Positions 63,052 to 64,000 of a stretch of DNA of 64,000 nt are shown here, piece by piece. The stretch comes from Bifidobacterium aerophilum (GTDB taxonomy: Bacteria > Actinomycetota > Actinomycetes > Actinomycetales > Bifidobacteriaceae): assembly GCF_010667685.1 (NCBI RefSeq), contig NZ_WHZW01000003.1, positions 62,001 through 126,000 on the forward strand. The letters are read 5' to 3'. Made by a program: the position numbers and the translations under genes. Positions within the stretch are counted from its first letter, which is position 1. Each line of letters begins with the position of its first letter. A model generated the notes under the pieces. It saw nothing but the letters and a program-made list of their open reading frames with translations, was not told where the DNA came from and did not search any database.

Positions 63052-64000
63052 TCAGTTGAGGTCGGGCCAGTACCAGCACATGGCCAACGGGAACCAGCCG
63101 GCCGGCGCAACCGGCAGGTCGTGGCGGAAACGGGCGCCCATGCCGAGCAGCAGATCCTGCGCGTCCATGTGCGACAGGTGCGGCGCGTCCGGATCGGCGG
63201 CACGCTCAACCGTGACGGATTGGCGGACGGCGGTGCGATCGTCGCCGTCGGATGTGTGATCACGCACGGTGACGGTGACCGGCTGGCCGTCGAGCACGAC
63301 GCTGAACCGACCCGGTTCGAGCCGCCACAAGCGCGCGGCCGCCGATAGGTAGGCATCAAGTACCGTCGCGTAGTCGAAGACGTTGCACCGGCACAGGCAT
63401 CCGATCGTCGTGTTCTCGCTGAAGGCGGCGAACCGTTCGTTGAGCGCCACATCGGTCGGCGAGACGCGCACCGTGAACGCATCCTTGCGACAGGCTGCGA
63501 GCGAGGCGAGGTACGCCTTGGAGACGGCCGGCGAGTCGGCGGGATCGACCAGTGCGATCTCGCGCACGACGCTCGGGTCGGCGAGCGCGCGGATGAGGTA
63601 GCCGATCGACTCCCCGTCGCGGTCGATCGCGATCGCCTCGCTGTTCAGATACGTGCAGATTCGTTCAAGAACAGGCAGGGGACGTTCGGCGTACACCAGA
63701 CGTTCACGATTGAGCTGGTCGGCAAGCGCGGCGTCGCCGTCCTTGGTGAACAGCGTGCGGAACGTGATGCCGTCGGCGTCCGTGCCGGCGAGCGCGTGCT
63801 TGACGCAGGATTGGTTGACCGAGTAGGTGTAGTCGTAGCCACAGGGCGTATAGCCGAAGTATGCGTAGCGGTGACGCAGCCCCCAGAGCACCATCAGGTC
63901 GGTGTTGCCTTCAGCGCGCAGCTCGTCGTGCCACATCCCGATGAGCTTGCCCATGTGGCCTTCGCCGCGATGGCGCGGATGCACGCATACGCAACCGAGG
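63052..64000 (-). CDS. GNAT acetyltransferase, Eis-like, 5' end outside the window
   Basis: At least 316 codons; the gene starts beyond base 64000. The visible N-terminus GCVCVHPRHRGEGHMGKLI is the acetyl-CoA-binding beta4/motif A of GNAT enzymes, which is why I extend it to the window edge rather than using the internal GTG at 63984. The remaining length and the C-terminal RFSVVLDGQPVTVTVRD stretch fit the Eis-like layout of tandem GNAT-like domains plus an SCP2-like domain. These acetylate amines such as aminoglycosides or lysines; the natural substrate here is unknown. It lies 144 bases upstream of the DUF4091 gene on the same strand. Confidence 0.7.
   Translation of the reverse strand, partial: LGCVCVHPRHRGEGHMGKLIGMWHDELRAEGNTDLMVLWGLRHRYAYFGYTPCGYDYTYSVNQSCVKHALAGTDADGITFRTLFTKDGDAALADQLNRERLVYAERPLPVLERICTYLNSEAIAIDRDGESIGYLIRALADPSVVREIALVDPADSPAVSKAYLASLAACRKDAFTVRVSPTDVALNERFAAFSENTTIGCLCRCNVFDYATVLDAYLSAAARLWRLEPGRFSVVLDGQPVTVTVRDHTSDGDDRTAVRQSVTVERAADPDAPHLSHMDAQDLLLGMGARFRHDLPVAPAGWFPLAMCWYWPDLN

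Noticed and set aside
1-64000. tRNA, rRNA, insertion sequence or integrase marking an island boundary
   Set aside because: No cloverleaf-like sequence, transposase or recombinase was recognised. A dedicated tRNA scan would be needed to exclude a tRNA.

Overview
The window reads as a chromosomal stretch of a high-GC actinobacterium, most likely Bifidobacterium. Reasons: intracellular plant-glycan hydrolases, each flanked by LacI-type regulators; carbohydrate ABC systems encoded without their ATPase; GC-rich codon use; and a glycoside hydrolase set (GH120, GH51, GH42, GH43) typical of that genus. There is no rRNA or other taxonomic marker, so the genus is an inference.

Layout. 1-1177: the tail of a NarL-type response regulator and an overlapping sensor kinase, AT-rich compared with everything after it. 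1252-14449 (minus strand): GH51, GH115-like alpha-glucuronidase, GH42, an unrecognised 700-aa protein, an SGNH esterase-like protein and a GH43 galactanase-like enzyme. 15092-18963 (minus): ABC importer A, divergent from two LacI genes (19440-21750). 22344-29667: GH27 divergent from LacI-GH43, then GH51 and another LacI. 30058-39680 (minus): GH120 beta-xylosidase, LacI, GH31, GH78. 39882-42949 (minus): GH43, a YesL/DUF624 membrane protein and a second GH43 interrupted by one in-frame stop. 43670-48998: ABC importer B, paralogous to A, divergent from its LacI. 49018-52727: a small membrane protein and a GH59 enzyme. 53226-58768: a complete upper glucuronate route (uxaC, fructuronate reductase, ManD-type mannonate dehydratase) divergent from a LacI. 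59124-64000: GH30, a DUF4091 protein and an Eis-like acetyltransferase cut by the window end.

How it fits together. None of the hydrolases has a recognisable signal peptide. Only the two binding proteins carry lipoprotein signals. The simplest model is that oligosaccharides are imported by the two ABC systems and dismantled in the cytoplasm. The activities cover arabinose (GH51, GH43), xylose (GH120, perhaps GH31), galactose (GH42, GH43, GH59, GH27), rhamnose (GH78) and glucuronic acid (GH115), and the glucuronic acid released is catabolised by UxaC-UxuB-ManD. That mix suits glucuronoarabinoxylan and arabinogalactan or plant-gum side chains. Seven LacI regulators and several shared palindromes suggest separate small regulons.

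The intergenic DNA is unusual. Many gaps hold their own family of short palindromic or tandem repeats, and some families recur in distant gaps. Downstream of both MalG-type permease genes there is a structured repeat whose inner hairpin stem differs between loci through paired changes. Several proteins also carry low-complexity Ala/Asp/Gly/Ser-rich insertions.
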